Positions 37,139 through 47,144 are shown, counted from the first letter of the stretch. The stretch: DNA of 64,000 nt from Dyella telluris (GCF_014297575.1 NZ_CP060412.1:1488001-1552000); one strand, 5' to 3'. Numbers and translations: made by a program. Notes: generated by a model from the sequence alone, not told the origin.

Positions 37139-37840
37139 TCAGGGGAGTTCCGAGCGCATTGGCAAGGACCAGTCCACCGGGGCCACCCCGCGGCTTTCCA
37201 GGTACTGGTTGGCCGCCGAGAAGTGACCGCAGCCGATAAAGCCGCGATGCGCTGATAAAGGAGATGGGTGCACCGACCGCAAAACGCAATGGCGGCTGCT
37301 GTCGATCAGTTGGCCCTTCTTCTGGGCGTAGGAGCCCCAGAGCATGAACACCAACCCCTCCCGCTCCCGGTTGAGGGCATCGATGGCCGCGTCGGTAAAG
37401 CCTTCCCAGCCCTTGCCCTGATGGGATCCGGCGGCGGCCTGCTGGACGGTCAGCGTGGCATTGAGCAGCAGCACGCCCCGGTCCGCCCAAGGGGTCAGGC
37501 AGCCGTGATCCGGCGCCTTGAAGCCCAGGTCCCGGTGGATCTCCTTGAAGATGTTCTGCAGCGACGGCGGCGTCTGCACGCCCGGCCGGACGGAGAAGCA
37601 AAGCCCATGGGCCTGGTTCGGGCCGTGGTACGGGTCCTGACCCAGGATCACCACCCGCACGGCGTCGAACGGGGTGTGGTCGAAGGCAGCAAAGATCTCG
37701 GGGCCAGGCGGGTAGATCACCTTGCCGGCCTGCTTTTCGTGGCGCAGGAAGTCCGACAGAGATTGCATGTCGGGCCGCGCTAGGTAATCGCCGATGCGCT
37801 CCTTCCAGGAGGACTCGAGCTTCACTCGATCGTCGGTCAC
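37139..37840 (-). CDS. ung: Uracil-DNA glycosylase
   Basis: 233 residues, family-1 UNG. The water-activating motif [18 protein letters not shown] (Asp ~residue 68), LLLNATLTV (~125) and the DNA-intercalation loop [11 protein letters not shown] (~191) are all intact. It removes uracil from DNA to start base excision repair. The start overlaps the stop of the dual-receiver gene by 4 bases, so it is the second gene of a coupled pair. Confidence 0.96.
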   Translation of the reverse strand: MTDDRVKLESSWKERIGDYLARPDMQSLSDFLRHEKQAGKVIYPPGPEIFAAFDHTPFDAVRVVILGQDPYHGPNQAHGLCFSVRPGVQTPPSLQNIFKEIHRDLGFKAPDHGCLTPWADRGVLLLNATLTVQQAAAGSHQGKGWEGFTDAAIDALNREREGLVFMLWGSYAQKKGQLIDSSRHCVLRSVHPSPLSAHRGFIGCGHFSAANQYLESRGVAPVDWSLPMRSELP

Positions 37841-38679
37841 GCCGCCTCGCCCCGCTCGCGCAGGTGCTGGGAAACGCGCAGCTGGAACAGCAGCTTGGTC
37901 ATCAGCAGTTTTTCCTCGATGGGTTTCTCGACCAGGTCATTGGCACCGGCGCGCAGCAGCGCAGCCTGGTTGGCCGGGTTCTCGTCGCCCGTCATCACCA
38001 GCACGGGCAAGCGGCCCTTGCCGTAGACAAAGTCGCGGCGAATCCGCTCGAGCAGGTCGCCGCCGGTGAGCTCGCCCTTCAGGCTGACGTCGGTGAGCAC
38101 GATGTCGGCCCCCACCCTGCCCTCGTCCCTCGCCTTTTCCAGGATCACCAGCGCATCTTCCACGCTCACCACGTGGTGCACGGTCAGGCCGTGCTTTTCC
38201 AGGATGCGGCGGGTCGCCAGCGCCACCACGCGGCTGTCTTCCACGTAGAGCACTTCACCTTCGGCGGAATCGGACGGCTTCACGTAGCCGCGGATGAACT
38301 CCGCCAGCGCCTGGAAACCCAGCGACTTGTCGAAGTAGTCGGTGACGTGTTCGCCCAGCGTGCGGTTGTGCAGGCGGTCGTCCACATCGCCCGATACCGC
38401 CACGATGGGCACGTAGGCCTGGGCGGCGGATTCGCGCACGTGACGGGCCAGCTCCAGCCCGTCCATGTCGGGCAGGCGCAACGCGATGGTGATGAAGTCG
38501 AACGCGCCGCCGTCGAGCAGCTCCTTGGCTTCGGCGCCATTGGCGGCGCCCACCACGTCGCTGTCCGGCAGCTCGGCCTTCAGCACCCGGGCGATCAGCT
38601 GGCGCACCACCTTGGAGCCGTCCACCACGAGCACCCTAGGCGCTGTTCCCACGGCTCGACTGCTGAAACTTCCACTCAT
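37837..38679 (-). CDS. Dual-receiver response regulator, first domain degenerate
   Basis: 280 residues made of two receiver domains and no output domain. Domain 1 (~14-130) begins [14 protein letters not shown] and reads [14 protein letters not shown] where the phospho-acceptor Asp should be, so Ala replaces it and one of the acidic pair is Gly. Domain 2 (~142-265) has [10 protein letters not shown], an intact acceptor in [22 protein letters not shown] and VEKPI. It probably works through protein contacts, with domain 1 as a non-phosphorylated module. It overlaps ung by 4 bases. The partner kinase is not in the window. Confidence 0.88.
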   Translation of the reverse strand: MSGSFSSRAVGTAPRVLVVDGSKVVRQLIARVLKAELPDSDVVGAANGAEAKELLDGGAFDFITIALRLPDMDGLELARHVRESAAQAYVPIVAVSGDVDDRLHNRTLGEHVTDYFDKSLGFQALAEFIRGYVKPSDSAEGEVLYVEDSRVVALATRRILEKHGLTVHHVVSVEDALVILEKARDEGRVGADIVLTDVSLKGELTGGDLLERIRRDFVYGKGRLPVLVMTGDENPANQAALLRAGANDLVEKPIEEKLLMTKLLFQLRVSQHLRERGEAA

Positions 38680-38881
38680 CCCCTATCACCCACGTGTTGG
38701 CCGGCGTTCCCTGCCGGTACCTTGCCGGCACCTCCTCCGGGCACCGGGTAACCTCGCGCCGGCATGCTGCACCATGCCCGCAAACCTTGCATTACAGCGC
38801 TGCTGCGGACGTGAGCCCGCGCACGCTTCGGAGCCGGTTCCATGGTTTCACCCGACCCGCGGGGCGCAAGGAGACATCGAC

Positions 38882-39868
38882 TCAGGCTGCCTTGCGCAAC
38901 TGCCAGGCGCTGACCAGCCGGGCGCCCAGCCAACCGAGCACCGCAGCCCCCACCGGCACGGCTGCCAGCAGCCATAGCGGCAGCGCATCCACCTGCAGCT
39001 TGCCCGCATAGACCTGCCCGAGTCGCTGCACGGGTTCGGCCAGCGCCAGCTCCACCAGCACGGCGAAACCCACTGCCAGCACGCCGCTGAGCAGCCCGTA
39101 CCAGATGCCGGCATAGAGGTAGGGGCGACGCACGAAGGCGCGGCTTGCGCCCACCAGCATCAGCACACCGATTTCCTCGGTACGGCTGGCAATGTCCACG
39201 CGCACCGTATTGCCCACCACCAGCAGCACGGCCACGGCCAGCAGCCCGGCCAGAATGATCACGATGCGCTGGCCCACGCCGAGCATGGCCTCCAGGCGCT
39301 GACGCCAGGTGCCGCCGTCCTGCACCTGGTCCACACCCTGCATGCCCCGCATGTCCGAGACAAGTCGGTCCACGCTGTCCGCGCTCACATCGGCCTTGGC
39401 TTGTACTTCCAGGACGAACGGCAAGGGGTTCGCGTCCAGCGTATGCAGTGCGCCGGAGAAGCCCTGCATCTTCGCCAGCTCCTCCATGCCCTGGTCGGGC
39501 GACTTCACCTTGACGCTCTCGACCTCGCTGCGCTCGCGCAGCTTCTTGGCCATCATGTCCGCCGACGAACCACCCTGGCCCGGCTGCAGGAACACGCTGA
39601 TGGTCTGGTTCTGGCCCAGCGCATCGCCCATCTTCTGCAGGTTGCCCAGCAGCAGATAGAAGGTAAGCGGCAGGGCCAGCGCAATGGCCATCACCGCGAC
39701 GGTCAGCAGCGTGCCTACCGGTCGCGACATCAGGCGACGCAGGCTGGCCATGGCGCTCCAGCCGTGGTGCTCGCGCCAGCTCGCCACCGGTCGCGGCTTG
39801 CTGCGGATGCCGCGCGACTGGTCGGAAAGCAGCGGGCTTTCCATCGGGAATTCGGGCTGCGTGCTCAT
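38882..39868 (-). CDS. ftsX: Cell division protein FtsX
   Basis: 328 residues with four membrane helices (~50-72, ~205-228, ~255-280, ~295-320) and an extracytoplasmic domain between the first two, as in FtsX. Typical pieces are NQTISVFLQPG and GNTVRVDIASRTEEIGVLMLVGAS. With FtsE it links septal ring assembly to activation of cell wall hydrolases. It overlaps ftsE by 4 bases. The 202-base gap on to the dual-receiver gene holds nothing recognisable. Confidence 0.93.
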   Translation of the reverse strand: MSTQPEFPMESPLLSDQSRGIRSKPRPVASWREHHGWSAMASLRRLMSRPVGTLLTVAVMAIALALPLTFYLLLGNLQKMGDALGQNQTISVFLQPGQGGSSADMMAKKLRERSEVESVKVKSPDQGMEELAKMQGFSGALHTLDANPLPFVLEVQAKADVSADSVDRLVSDMRGMQGVDQVQDGGTWRQRLEAMLGVGQRIVIILAGLLAVAVLLVVGNTVRVDIASRTEEIGVLMLVGASRAFVRRPYLYAGIWYGLLSGVLAVGFAVLVELALAEPVQRLGQVYAGKLQVDALPLWLLAAVPVGAAVLGWLGARLVSAWQLRKAA

Positions 39869-40542
39869 AGCACCTCCTGTGCGGCCACATCGGCGACCAG
39901 GCGGCCGTGGTCGAGCACGATCACGCGCTTCTTCATCTTCTTGATCAGCGGCAGGTCATGGCTGGCGATCAGCACGGTGGTGCCCACGCCCTGGAATTCG
40001 GCGAACAGGCCCATGATCTCCACCGCCAGCGTGGGGTCGAGATTGCCGGTGGGTTCGTCGGCGATCAGCAAGGTCGGCTTGGCAACGATGGCGCGGGCAA
40101 TGCCCACGCGCTGCTGTTCACCCGCGGACAGCGTGGCGGGAAGCTGGCGCTCGTAGGAAAGCAGGCCCACCTTTTCCAGTGCGGCGCGCACACGCTTGCT
40201 GCGATCCGCGGGCGCCATGCCACCAATCATCAGCGGCAGTTCGACGTTGGCGAACACGGTGCGATCCATCAGCAGGCGATGGTCCTGGAACACCATGCCC
40301 ACGCGGCGGCGCAACTTGGGAATGCCGGCACGCCCCACCTTGGCGAGGTTCTGCCCGTCCAGCGTCACGACGCCGTGCGAAGGCCGTTCGATCAGGCCCA
40401 GCAATTTAAGGAGCGTGCTCTTGCCGGCGCCGGAGTGGCCGGTCACGAAGGCCATCTCGCCCGCCGCCACCTCGAAGGAGAGTTGCGACAAGGCCTCGTG
40501 GCCACCTTCATAGCGCTTGCTGACTTGGTCGAAGCGGATCAC
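39865..40542 (-). CDS. ftsE: Cell division ATP-binding protein FtsE
   Basis: 225 residues. It has Walker A GHSGAGKST (~residue 35), Q-loop VFQDHRLL (~85), signature LSAGEQQR (~138), Walker B LLIADEPTGNLDP (~158) and H-loop IASHDLPLI. It is the ATPase partner of FtsX. In many gammaproteobacteria the order is ftsY-ftsE-ftsX-rpoH; here the dual-receiver gene and ung separate ftsX from rpoH, and ftsY is absent upstream. Confidence 0.95.
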   Translation of the reverse strand: MIRFDQVSKRYEGGHEALSQLSFEVAAGEMAFVTGHSGAGKSTLLKLLGLIERPSHGVVTLDGQNLAKVGRAGIPKLRRRVGMVFQDHRLLMDRTVFANVELPLMIGGMAPADRSKRVRAALEKVGLLSYERQLPATLSAGEQQRVGIARAIVAKPTLLIADEPTGNLDPTLAVEIMGLFAEFQGVGTTVLIASHDLPLIKKMKKRVIVLDHGRLVADVAAQEVL

Positions 40543-40734
40543 CGCGTGTCCCCGATCCTGGATGCGACCAAGGATAAGGGATGCACGCGTGAAGGTCAGT
40601 CGGTTTCGTCTTGCCGGGCTGCCGCCGATTCATTCCGGCAGCAGCACGCTTCATCCCAAGCGTCATTCCGGCGCAGGCCCGAATCCAGCAGCGTCAGTCT
40701 TCAGTCAGGCGATGGATCTCACCGCCTTTTCGCT

Positions 40735-40770
40735 CGACCGTCGTCCCGACCTGGGCCGGGGCGACGGTCG
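40735..40770 (-). terminator. Hairpin after rhlB, possibly its terminator
   Basis: A long dyad (CGACCGTCGTCCCG/CGGGGCGACGGTCG, one mismatch) lies 18 bases beyond the rhlB stop. There is no T run. The neighbouring 40660-40690 stretch (CGTCATTCCGGCGCAGGC) looks like a dispersed extragenic palindrome, so the dyad may be a repeat used as a terminator. Confidence 0.4.
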
Positions 40771-40787
40771 ATAACCTGCCAACGTGC

Positions 40788-42518
40788 TCAGCGACCGGTG
40801 AAGAAACGGCTGAGGCGACGGAAGAAGCCCACCTTCTGCGGCGCCTCCTTCTCGGCCGGCTTGCCGGACTTGCCCGAGGTGATGGCCACGTGGCGCGACG
40901 GGCGAGCGTGATTGCTATCGCCGTTGCCACGCTCGCGCGGCGGGCGACGCTCACCGCGCGGTGCGCGGTTGCCTTCGCCGGCCTGGTTGCTGGCGGCCTC
41001 GGCAGCCGGTGCCTCGCCGTCGCGACGACGGTTGCGGCCACCGCGACGACGGCGACGCTTGCGTGCCACGCCGTCGGCGGCTTCGCCCTGCTCCGTTGCG
41101 GGTGCAGCGGCGGCGTCGGTCTTCACCGTGGTCGCTTCCCCGCCCTCGGCGGCGGCTTCGTGGCGCGGCTTGCGCGGTTCACGCGGCTTGTCGCTGCGCG
41201 GACGGTCGCCACTGCGGCCATCGCGGCTGCGCGGGCCCTTGCGCGACGAAGACTCCTTCTCGCGGCTTTCCACCTTGTCGCCAAACGCGGCGCTGTCGGC
41301 GGCGGAGTCGGCCACGAACTGCGCATCCTGCTCGCGCGGCTTGGGCATCACCAGCATGTCCGCTTCGATGTTGGCCACCGGGATGCGCTGACCGATATAG
41401 GTCTCGATGTCCGGCAGGCTCATCGCGTACAGGTCGCAGGCGAAGCTGATCGCATCGCCCTCGGCGCCCAGGCGGGCGGTACGACCGATGCGGTGCACGT
41501 AGTCTTCGGCGTCCTGCGGCAGGTCGTAATTGAACACGTGGCTCACGGCCGGGATGTGCAGGCCGCGCGCGGCGACGTCGGTGCACACCAGGATATCGAG
41601 CTGGCCTTCCTGGAAGCGCTGCAGCAGCTTCTGGCGCTTCAGCTGCGGCACGTCACCCGACAACGCGCCGACGCGATAGCCCTGACGCTTCAGGCGGTCG
41701 GTGATCTTTTCGGCGGCGGCCTTGGTGTTGACGAAGATGATGCTGCGCGTGGGCGTGGTGCGCTCAAGCAGGTTGAGCAGCAGCGGCATCTTCTCTTCCT
41801 TGGCCGGGAAGTAGACGACCTGGCGCACGCGGTCGGCGGTGACGTTTTCCGTCTCCACTTCCAGCTTCTCGGCGTTGTGCATGTGCTCGTAGGCCAGCTC
41901 CAGCACGCGGTGGCTGAGCGTGGCGGAGAACAGCAGCACCTGGCGCTGCTCGCGCGCCGGCAGGCGGCGGAAGATGAAGCGCACGTCCTTGATGAAGCCG
42001 AGGTCGAACATGCGGTCCGCCTCGTCGATCACCATCACTTCGACGGCGTCCAGGCTGAACACGTGCTGCTTGAAGTAATCCAGCAGGCGGCCCGGCGTGG
42101 CGATGATGATGTCGCAGCCATCCTTGAGCTGCTGGCGCTGCTTGTCGTAATCCACGCCACCGTAGATCAGCGCGGTGCGCAGGCCGGTGTAACGGCCAAT
42201 CGCCTTGGCATCCTTTTCGATCTGGATGGCCAGCTCACGCGTAGGGGCAATGACCAGGGCGCGCGGATCGCTGTCCTTGCGCTCGGCTACGGCCGGCGTG
42301 GTCAGGAGGCGGTTCATCATGGCCACCAGGAAGGCGCAGGTCTTGCCCGTGCCCGTCTGCGCCTGACCGGCGACATCGCGACCGGTCAGTGCCACCGGCA
42401 GGGTCAGCGCCTGGATCGGCGTGCAGCGGGTGAAACCCGCCTCGTCGAGGCCTTGCTGGAGCAGCGGATGGAGGTCGAAATTGGTGAAAAAGGTATCAGT
42501 GAGAACTGTTTGAGACAT
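40788..42518 (-). CDS. rhlB: DEAD-box ATP-dependent RNA helicase RhlB
   Basis: 576 residues, longer than E. coli RhlB (421) because of a C-terminal tail. The helicase core (~1-400) has Q motif FTRCTPIQ, motif I AQTGTGKT, motif [10 protein letters not shown], motif III FSATLS and motif [12 protein letters not shown]. The tail (~410-576) is rich in Arg, Gly, Glu and Pro ([13 protein letters not shown]), as in RNA-binding extensions. It unwinds RNA, in E. coli within the degradosome. Its divergence from trxA-rho matches the E. coli rhlB-trxA-rho arrangement, which supports the name. The start MSQTVLTD was set by homology. Confidence 0.9.
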   Translation of the reverse strand: MSQTVLTDTFFTNFDLHPLLQQGLDEAGFTRCTPIQALTLPVALTGRDVAGQAQTGTGKTCAFLVAMMNRLLTTPAVAERKDSDPRALVIAPTRELAIQIEKDAKAIGRYTGLRTALIYGGVDYDKQRQQLKDGCDIIIATPGRLLDYFKQHVFSLDAVEVMVIDEADRMFDLGFIKDVRFIFRRLPAREQRQVLLFSATLSHRVLELAYEHMHNAEKLEVETENVTADRVRQVVYFPAKEEKMPLLLNLLERTTPTRSIIFVNTKAAAEKITDRLKRQGYRVGALSGDVPQLKRQKLLQRFQEGQLDILVCTDVAARGLHIPAVSHVFNYDLPQDAEDYVHRIGRTARLGAEGDAISFACDLYAMSLPDIETYIGQRIPVANIEADMLVMPKPREQDAQFVADSAADSAAFGDKVESREKESSSRKGPRSRDGRSGDRPRSDKPREPRKPRHEAAAEGGEATTVKTDAAAAPATEQGEAADGVARKRRRRRGGRNRRRDGEAPAAEAASNQAGEGNRAPRGERRPPRERGNGDSNHARPSRHVAITSGKSGKPAEKEAPQKVGFFRRLSRFFTGR

Positions 42519-43017
42519 TGCTTTTAGGGAGTTGGATGCAGGCAGCGCCCAATGGCAGCCGCCTGGCTCCTTGCCGGTGAGACGCAAACAAGGAACAGGT
42601 GAAGGGTCGGCGCGACCAGGACGTGGCGGCAGGCGGAATCCGGAGCGGATCGCGCGTGCCCGCGGCACGTGTCCTGGCAGGGCCGGCGGGAGCGGTGGCG
42701 TACGACAGCTCCGCTGGCATAGGTCAAGGGACTGAGTGAATCAAGTCACTGACAGTCAAAGAAAAACCCTTCACCTATGTCAACGGAACCGTCCCTGGCC
42801 GCCCGTTGGAGACCAACCCATTCAACGTGCCGAACGGGCTGAAAGCCTCCCCTTGAATCGCTTGAATCGTGCCCCGAGTTACGATGGAATGGAGGCTTGC
42901 CGCAACGGCCAAACGACTTCCTTCCGGTACGACCCCGCGCTTCATGGGCGCCCCAGTGTAGCCGATGCTGGGCGCGCGGTCGTGAAACCCTTACCCGCCT
43001 TACCTTCGGAGACCCCG
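42519..43017. other. 499-bp gap between rhlB and trxA
   Basis: It should hold the divergent promoters of rhlB and trxA. I see no convincing gene or RNA; the open frame running into trxA from 42736 has no family features. A patch at 42740-42790 is less GC-rich. A longer leader than usual is possible on either side. Confidence 0.4.
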
Positions 43018-43344
43018 GTGAGCGACCTGATTACCCATGTGAGCGATGACGCCTTCGAGCAGGAAGTGCTCAATTCCGATACCCCCGTGCTGCTGGACTT
43101 CTGGGCGGAGTGGTGCGGCCCGTGCAAGGCCATCGCGCCGATCCTCGACGAGCTGGCCCAGCAGTACGAGGGCAAGCTGCGCATCGCCAAGATCAACATC
43201 GACCACAACCAGAAGACGCCCCGCAACTACGGCGTCCGTGGCATTCCGACCCTGATGGTGTTCAAGAACGGCAAGGTCGAAGCCACCCAGATCGGTGCCG
43301 TCAGCAAGGGCGCACTGACCCAGATGATCGACAAGGCCATCTAA
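43018..43344 (+). CDS. trxA: Thioredoxin
   Basis: 108 residues from a GTG with GGAG 8 bases upstream, matching E. coli TrxA in length. The active site is WCGPCK (Cys 33 and 36), with DFWAEW before it and the cis-proline loop [13 protein letters not shown] (~75). It is the general dithiol reductant for ribonucleotide reductase and other cytoplasmic proteins. It lies between rhlB (divergent) and rho (same strand). Confidence 0.96.
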   Translation: MSDLITHVSDDAFEQEVLNSDTPVLLDFWAEWCGPCKAIAPILDELAQQYEGKLRIAKINIDHNQKTPRNYGVRGIPTLMVFKNGKVEATQIGAVSKGALTQMIDKAI

Positions 43345-43358
43345 GGTCGTCTCAGAAA

Positions 43359-43380
43359 TCTCTGCTCCAGAGAAATTTTT
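43359..43380 (+). terminator. Likely trxA terminator
   Basis: The stem TCTCTG/CAGAGA with loop CTC is followed by AATTTTT, 15 bases after the trxA stop. The stem is short, so partial read-through into rho is likely. Confidence 0.65.
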
Positions 43381-43390
43381 CTGAACTTTA

Positions 43391-43423
43391 CCGGCCGCGG
43401 CGCTTTACGCCGCCGCGGACCGG
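43391..43423 (+). promoter_or_regulatory. Strong GC hairpin in the rho leader
   Basis: CCGGCCGCGGCG pairs with CGCCGCGG-A-CCGG across an 8-base loop (CTTTACGC). It has no T run, so it is not a standard terminator. It lies about 100 bases before the rho start. rho is autoregulated in E. coli by termination in its leader; this hairpin may take part in a comparable mechanism, which is inference. Confidence 0.45.
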
Positions 43424-43526
43424 GTGCTAGATTCCATGCGTCCGCTGGGACAGTTCTGTCCCCCGCGCCATCCGCGCAGCGCAACCTTCCCTCCTGTCAT
43501 CAACGGCGCCCCGCAGAGGTTTGCCC

Positions 43527-45281
43527 GTGTCTGATATCGAAAGCAAAGAAAACAACGACGCCAAGAGCGCCGACGCCAAACCTGTGGCTGAAACCCGCAC
43601 GCGTGCTCCGCGCAAGTCTGCGGCAGCTGCTGCTGCCGCCGCCGAGAAAGCCGACAAGCAGCCGCAGCTCGACATGCCGCCGCTGCCGCCGATCGAGCGC
43701 GCCGCTCCGCCGGCTGAAGCCCCTGCCCCTGCTCCTGCCGCCGAATCGGCGCCGCAGAACGACGGCGGCCAGCGCCAGCCGCAGGAAGCCCGCGAGGGCG
43801 GCCAGCAGCAGGGCGGCCAGCAGAACTTCAACAACCGCAACGATCGCAATGACCGCAATGACCGTGACGGTCGCGGCCGTCGCCGTCGTCACGAGCGCAA
43901 TCAGCAGCAGCAGCGTGGCCAGGGCGGCGGTGGCGGGAACAACAACCCGCAGCATGCACGCAACAACAACGGCCTGCCGGTGGACGACGACTACGCCGAT
44001 GCCGGCAGCAGCGACCGCCTGATCAACCTCACCGAGCTCAAGCGCAAGAACGCGATCCAGCTGGTGGAGTTCGCCGAGTCGCTCGGCATCCAGGAAGGCG
44101 TGGCGCGTGCGCGCAAGCAGGACGTGATCTTCTCCATCCTCAAGGCCCACGCCCGCTCCGGCGGCGGCATCTGGGCCGAGGGTGTGCTGGAAATCCTGCA
44201 GGACGGCTTCGGCTTCCTCCGCTCGGCGGACGAGTCCTACCTGGCCGGCCCGGACGACATCTACGTCTCGCCCAGCCAGATCCGCCGCTTCAACCTGCGT
44301 ACCGGCGACTACATCACCGGACGCGTGCGCCATCCGAAGGAAGGCGAGCGTTACTTCGCGATGCTCAAGGTCGACGACATCAACGGCGATCCGCCGGAGG
44401 CGTCGAAGAACAAGATGCTGTTCGAGAACCTGACGCCGCTGTTCCCGCGCAAGGCGTTCAAGCTCGAGCGTGGCAACGGCTCCACCGAAGACATCACCGG
44501 CCGCATCCTGGACCTGGTGGCGCCGATCGGTCGCGGCCAGCGTGGCCTTATCGTCTCCCAGCCGAAATCCGGTAAGACGATGATGCTGCAGAACGTCGCG
44601 CAGGCCATCCAGTACAACCATCCCGACGTCCATCTGATCATGCTGTTGATCGATGAGCGCCCGGAAGAAGTGACGGAAATTGCCCGCACCGTCCGTGCGG
44701 AAGTGATCTCCTCGACCTTCGACGAGCCGGCCGTGCGCCACGTGCAGGTCGCCGAAATGGTGATCGAGCGCGCCAAGCGCCTGGTCGAGCACAAGAAGGA
44801 CGTGGTGATCCTGCTCGACTCCATCACGCGCCTGGCCCGTGCCTACAACACCGTGGTGCCCAGCTCCGGCAAGGTGCTTACCGGTGGTGTGGATGCGAAC
44901 GCCCTGCAGCGCCCGAAGCGCTTCTTCGGCGCCGCGCGCAACGTGGAAGAAGGCGGCAGCCTGACCATCATCGCCACCGCGCTGACCGACACGGGCAGCA
45001 AGATGGACGAGGTGATCTACGAAGAGTTCAAGGGCACCGGCAACATGGAAGTGCACCTGAGCCGCCGCATCGCCGAGAAGCGCGTGTACCCGGCCATCGA
45101 CATCAACCGCTCCGGCACCCGCCGCGAGGATCTGCTGATCGAGCCGGACATGCTTTCCAAGATCTGGATCCTGCGCAAGCTGCTGCATCCGATGGATGAG
45201 CTGGCCGCCATGGAGTTCATGCTCGACAAGATGAAGAACACCAAGTCCAACGACGAGTTCTTCAACTCGATGAAGCGCTGA
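43527..45281 (+). CDS. rho: Transcription termination factor Rho with long N-terminal extension
   Basis: 584 residues against 419 in E. coli. The canonical protein begins at about residue 165 ([10 protein letters not shown]), with the RNA-binding fold around [15 protein letters not shown] and the ATPase core [43 protein letters not shown] and [20 protein letters not shown]. The first ~160 residues are low-complexity: Ala/Pro-rich, then Asn/Arg/Gln/Gly-rich ([18 protein letters not shown]). The GTG at 43527 was chosen because AGAGG is 7 bases upstream. Rho terminates untranslated transcripts; the extension probably adds RNA binding. Confidence 0.96.
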   Translation: MSDIESKENNDAKSADAKPVAETRTRAPRKSAAAAAAAAEKADKQPQLDMPPLPPIERAAPPAEAPAPAPAAESAPQNDGGQRQPQEAREGGQQQGGQQNFNNRNDRNDRNDRDGRGRRRRHERNQQQQRGQGGGGGNNNPQHARNNNGLPVDDDYADAGSSDRLINLTELKRKNAIQLVEFAESLGIQEGVARARKQDVIFSILKAHARSGGGIWAEGVLEILQDGFGFLRSADESYLAGPDDIYVSPSQIRRFNLRTGDYITGRVRHPKEGERYFAMLKVDDINGDPPEASKNKMLFENLTPLFPRKAFKLERGNGSTEDITGRILDLVAPIGRGQRGLIVSQPKSGKTMMLQNVAQAIQYNHPDVHLIMLLIDERPEEVTEIARTVRAEVISSTFDEPAVRHVQVAEMVIERAKRLVEHKKDVVILLDSITRLARAYNTVVPSSGKVLTGGVDANALQRPKRFFGAARNVEEGGSLTIIATALTDTGSKMDEVIYEEFKGTGNMEVHLSRRIAEKRVYPAIDINRSGTRREDLLIEPDMLSKIWILRKLLHPMDELAAMEFMLDKMKNTKSNDEFFNSMKR

Positions 45282-45303
45282 TCTTCAGCTGCTGCATCAA
45301 CGC

Positions 45304-45327
45304 AAAGGCCGCCCCAGGGCGGCCTTT
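45304..45327 (+). terminator. rho terminator
   Basis: The stem AAAGGCCGCC/GGCGGCCTTT with loop CCAG is followed by GTCGTTT, 22 bases after the rho stop. Confidence 0.8.
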
Positions 45328-45330
45328 GTC

Positions 45331-45697
45331 GTTTCATCCGTCCAGAAAGGCACGGCCTAGGCTGTTTGACGTATTTGCCTACCGCACAGACGGGCCACCA
45401 TAGGCCTGCCGCCCGGCGTTACCCAAGCAGATGCATCCCGATGCCGCGCCGGTCTACGCCGTGGCCTCCGATGCCTGAATCTGCCTGGCTACTTTGCGGA
45501 GCCGGCGCGATGTCTTTCCACCCCGCGATGCCTTCAGTCAGCCGCAAGGAAGACGGTCCGCCATGGACCGCTCCGGCGCGCGCCTCTCCCATCCCCTGGT
45601 GTTCTCCACTGCAGGACCGCCGCGCCAGCGCGTGGCCGTGCGGTGTGTCGATCCGCCTTCCACCATCAACCGGGGACTGTCCCCAGAGGAGCATGCG
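45331..45697. other. Intergenic region before the secreted protein gene
   Basis: About 370 bases with no recognisable gene. The frame of the downstream gene is open from 45494 but the sequence there has no signal peptide or family features. It presumably contains a promoter; I see no operator. Confidence 0.4.
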
Positions 45698-46474
45698 ATG
45701 AAGCACGTTACGTTCGGACTGGCATCGGCTCTGCTGTTCTCATGCATCGGCACGTCGATGGCCGCCGACAATGCCAAGCCCATGGTGATCCGCGTCTACA
45801 ACGATTCCGTGGCGCCGGCAGACCAGGAAGCCTATGAAGCCGGCACCAAGGCCTTCAACCAATGCCTGAGCCAGCACGGCTTCAAATACACCTGGAGTGC
45901 CTGGACGCATGAAACGGGTGACACCTACGCCTACTCCTATGTGTCGGACCCGCTGCCCTGGGCGGCCTTCGACGCCATGCGCACCGCTGGAAAACCCTGC
46001 GAAGGGGCCATTCGCTCCGGCATCAACCCGCATCTGAAAAGCGAGACGAGCGCCTTCATGGAGGTACATCCGGAATTGAGTCACATGGCCAAGGGACAAA
46101 GCCTCAACCAGCCGTACATCGACGTGATCTATTTCAAGCTCAAGCCGGGACACGAGGCGCACGAAACCTTCGTCGATGTGGTGAAAAAGATCAGCGCAGC
46201 GGCAGACAAGGCCAAATGGCCCAACTACTTCGCCACCACCGAAGTGCGGGAGGGCGGTCCTGATACGCCCAACTTCCTGGTGCTGATTCCGTCCAAGTCA
46301 TGGGAGGAAGTAGGCAAGGAACCCGACACGCCGCTCTGGACCATGGTTGAAAACGTCTACGGCAAGGAAGAAGCACAATCGATGCGCAAGTCGCTCAACG
46401 AAGTTGTCGCTGAGCAGAGCTCCCACGTCGACGCCTTCAGCGCCGACCTGACCTACAAGGCGCCGGGCAAGTAG
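45698..46474 (+). CDS. Secreted protein of unknown function, possibly two alpha/beta-barrel repeats
   Basis: 258 residues with a signal peptide ending near residue 22 (GTSMA|ADN) and AGAGGAG upstream. I do not recognise a family. Two halves look alike: PMVIRVYNDSVAPADQEAYE... followed by WSAWTHETGDTYAYSYV, and PYIDVIYFKLKPGHEAHETF... followed by FATTEVREGGPDTPNFLVL. Each has a strand, a long helix, and a second strand ending in Trp-containing SWEEVG or PWAAFD. This recalls duplicated dimeric alpha/beta-barrel (ferredoxin-like) domains, which is inference. Strong terminators lie on both sides, so it is a single-gene unit. Confidence 0.8.
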   Translation: MKHVTFGLASALLFSCIGTSMAADNAKPMVIRVYNDSVAPADQEAYEAGTKAFNQCLSQHGFKYTWSAWTHETGDTYAYSYVSDPLPWAAFDAMRTAGKPCEGAIRSGINPHLKSETSAFMEVHPELSHMAKGQSLNQPYIDVIYFKLKPGHEAHETFVDVVKKISAAADKAKWPNYFATTEVREGGPDTPNFLVLIPSKSWEEVGKEPDTPLWTMVENVYGKEEAQSMRKSLNEVVAEQSSHVDAFSADLTYKAPGK

Positions 46475-46507
46475 CGAGAGCGGAAACGTCAGCACGCCCG
46501 GACAAAC

Positions 46508-46531
46508 AAAGGCCGCCTGTCGGCGGCCTTT
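46508..46531. terminator. Terminator between the secreted protein and OmpA lipoprotein genes
   Basis: The stem AAAGGCCGCC/GGCGGCCTTT with loop TGTC lies between two convergent genes. The A/T ends flank both sides, so it can serve both strands. Confidence 0.8.
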
Positions 46532-46562
46532 GCTGTGGGACTTTCACGATGACGACGTCGCC

Positions 46563-47144
46563 TCAGGTACTACCCGCAAAGTCGGTTACCAGCGCCACAC
46601 GGCGGTTGGGCAGCCCCTTGTCGCCGGTCGCGCCTTTCACCACCTGCCGGTTCTTGGCCTCCCCATAGCCGACCGCGCGCACCTGCTCCGCGTTCAGGCC
46701 ACCGGTCTGGATCAGGTAATCACGCACCGCTTCTGCACGCTTGAGCGCCAGCTTCTGGTTCTGGCTGGCGCTACCGGACGGATCGGCAAAACCTTCGGCG
46801 GTGATCACCGCGCCGGAATGGTGATCGCGCATCACCTTGGCGAACTCATCGAGCCGTTGCTTGTCCTCGTCACGCAACGTGCTTTGGTTGGTATCGAAGT
46901 GGGCGATGGTGTCGACGCTGATGCGACCTTGCATGGCCGTGATCTGCGTGTCGTACTGCGCGAACTTCGTGTGCATCTCCTGCGTAATCGCATCGATCTC
47001 CTGCTGCTGCTTCTGATCGTTGTTACGCAGTTCCGTTATGGCGGCATCAAAGTCGGTTTTCTTGACGTAGTCGGTGCAGCCGCAAAGTGCGACCACGAAG
47101 AAGCCGGCAACGCATCGACCGATGCGAGAGCTGGTACTTGCCAT
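46563..47144 (-). CDS. OmpA-family peptidoglycan-binding lipoprotein
   Basis: 193 residues. The lipoprotein signal ends at ALCGC (Cys ~23; Cys at -2 is unusual). A helical coiled segment (~30-70, ITELRNNDQKQQQEIDAI) is followed by the OmpA C-terminal domain: IAHFDTNQSTLRDEDKQRLDEFAK, GFADPSGSASQNQKLALKRAEAV and the peptidoglycan-contacting NRRVALV. It should anchor the outer membrane to peptidoglycan like Pal-type proteins. The start at 47144 has GAGAGGAG upstream. Confidence 0.9.
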   Translation of the reverse strand: MASTSSRIGRCVAGFFVVALCGCTDYVKKTDFDAAITELRNNDQKQQQEIDAITQEMHTKFAQYDTQITAMQGRISVDTIAHFDTNQSTLRDEDKQRLDEFAKVMRDHHSGAVITAEGFADPSGSASQNQKLALKRAEAVRDYLIQTGGLNAEQVRAVGYGEAKNRQVVKGATGDKGLPNRRVALVTDFAGST

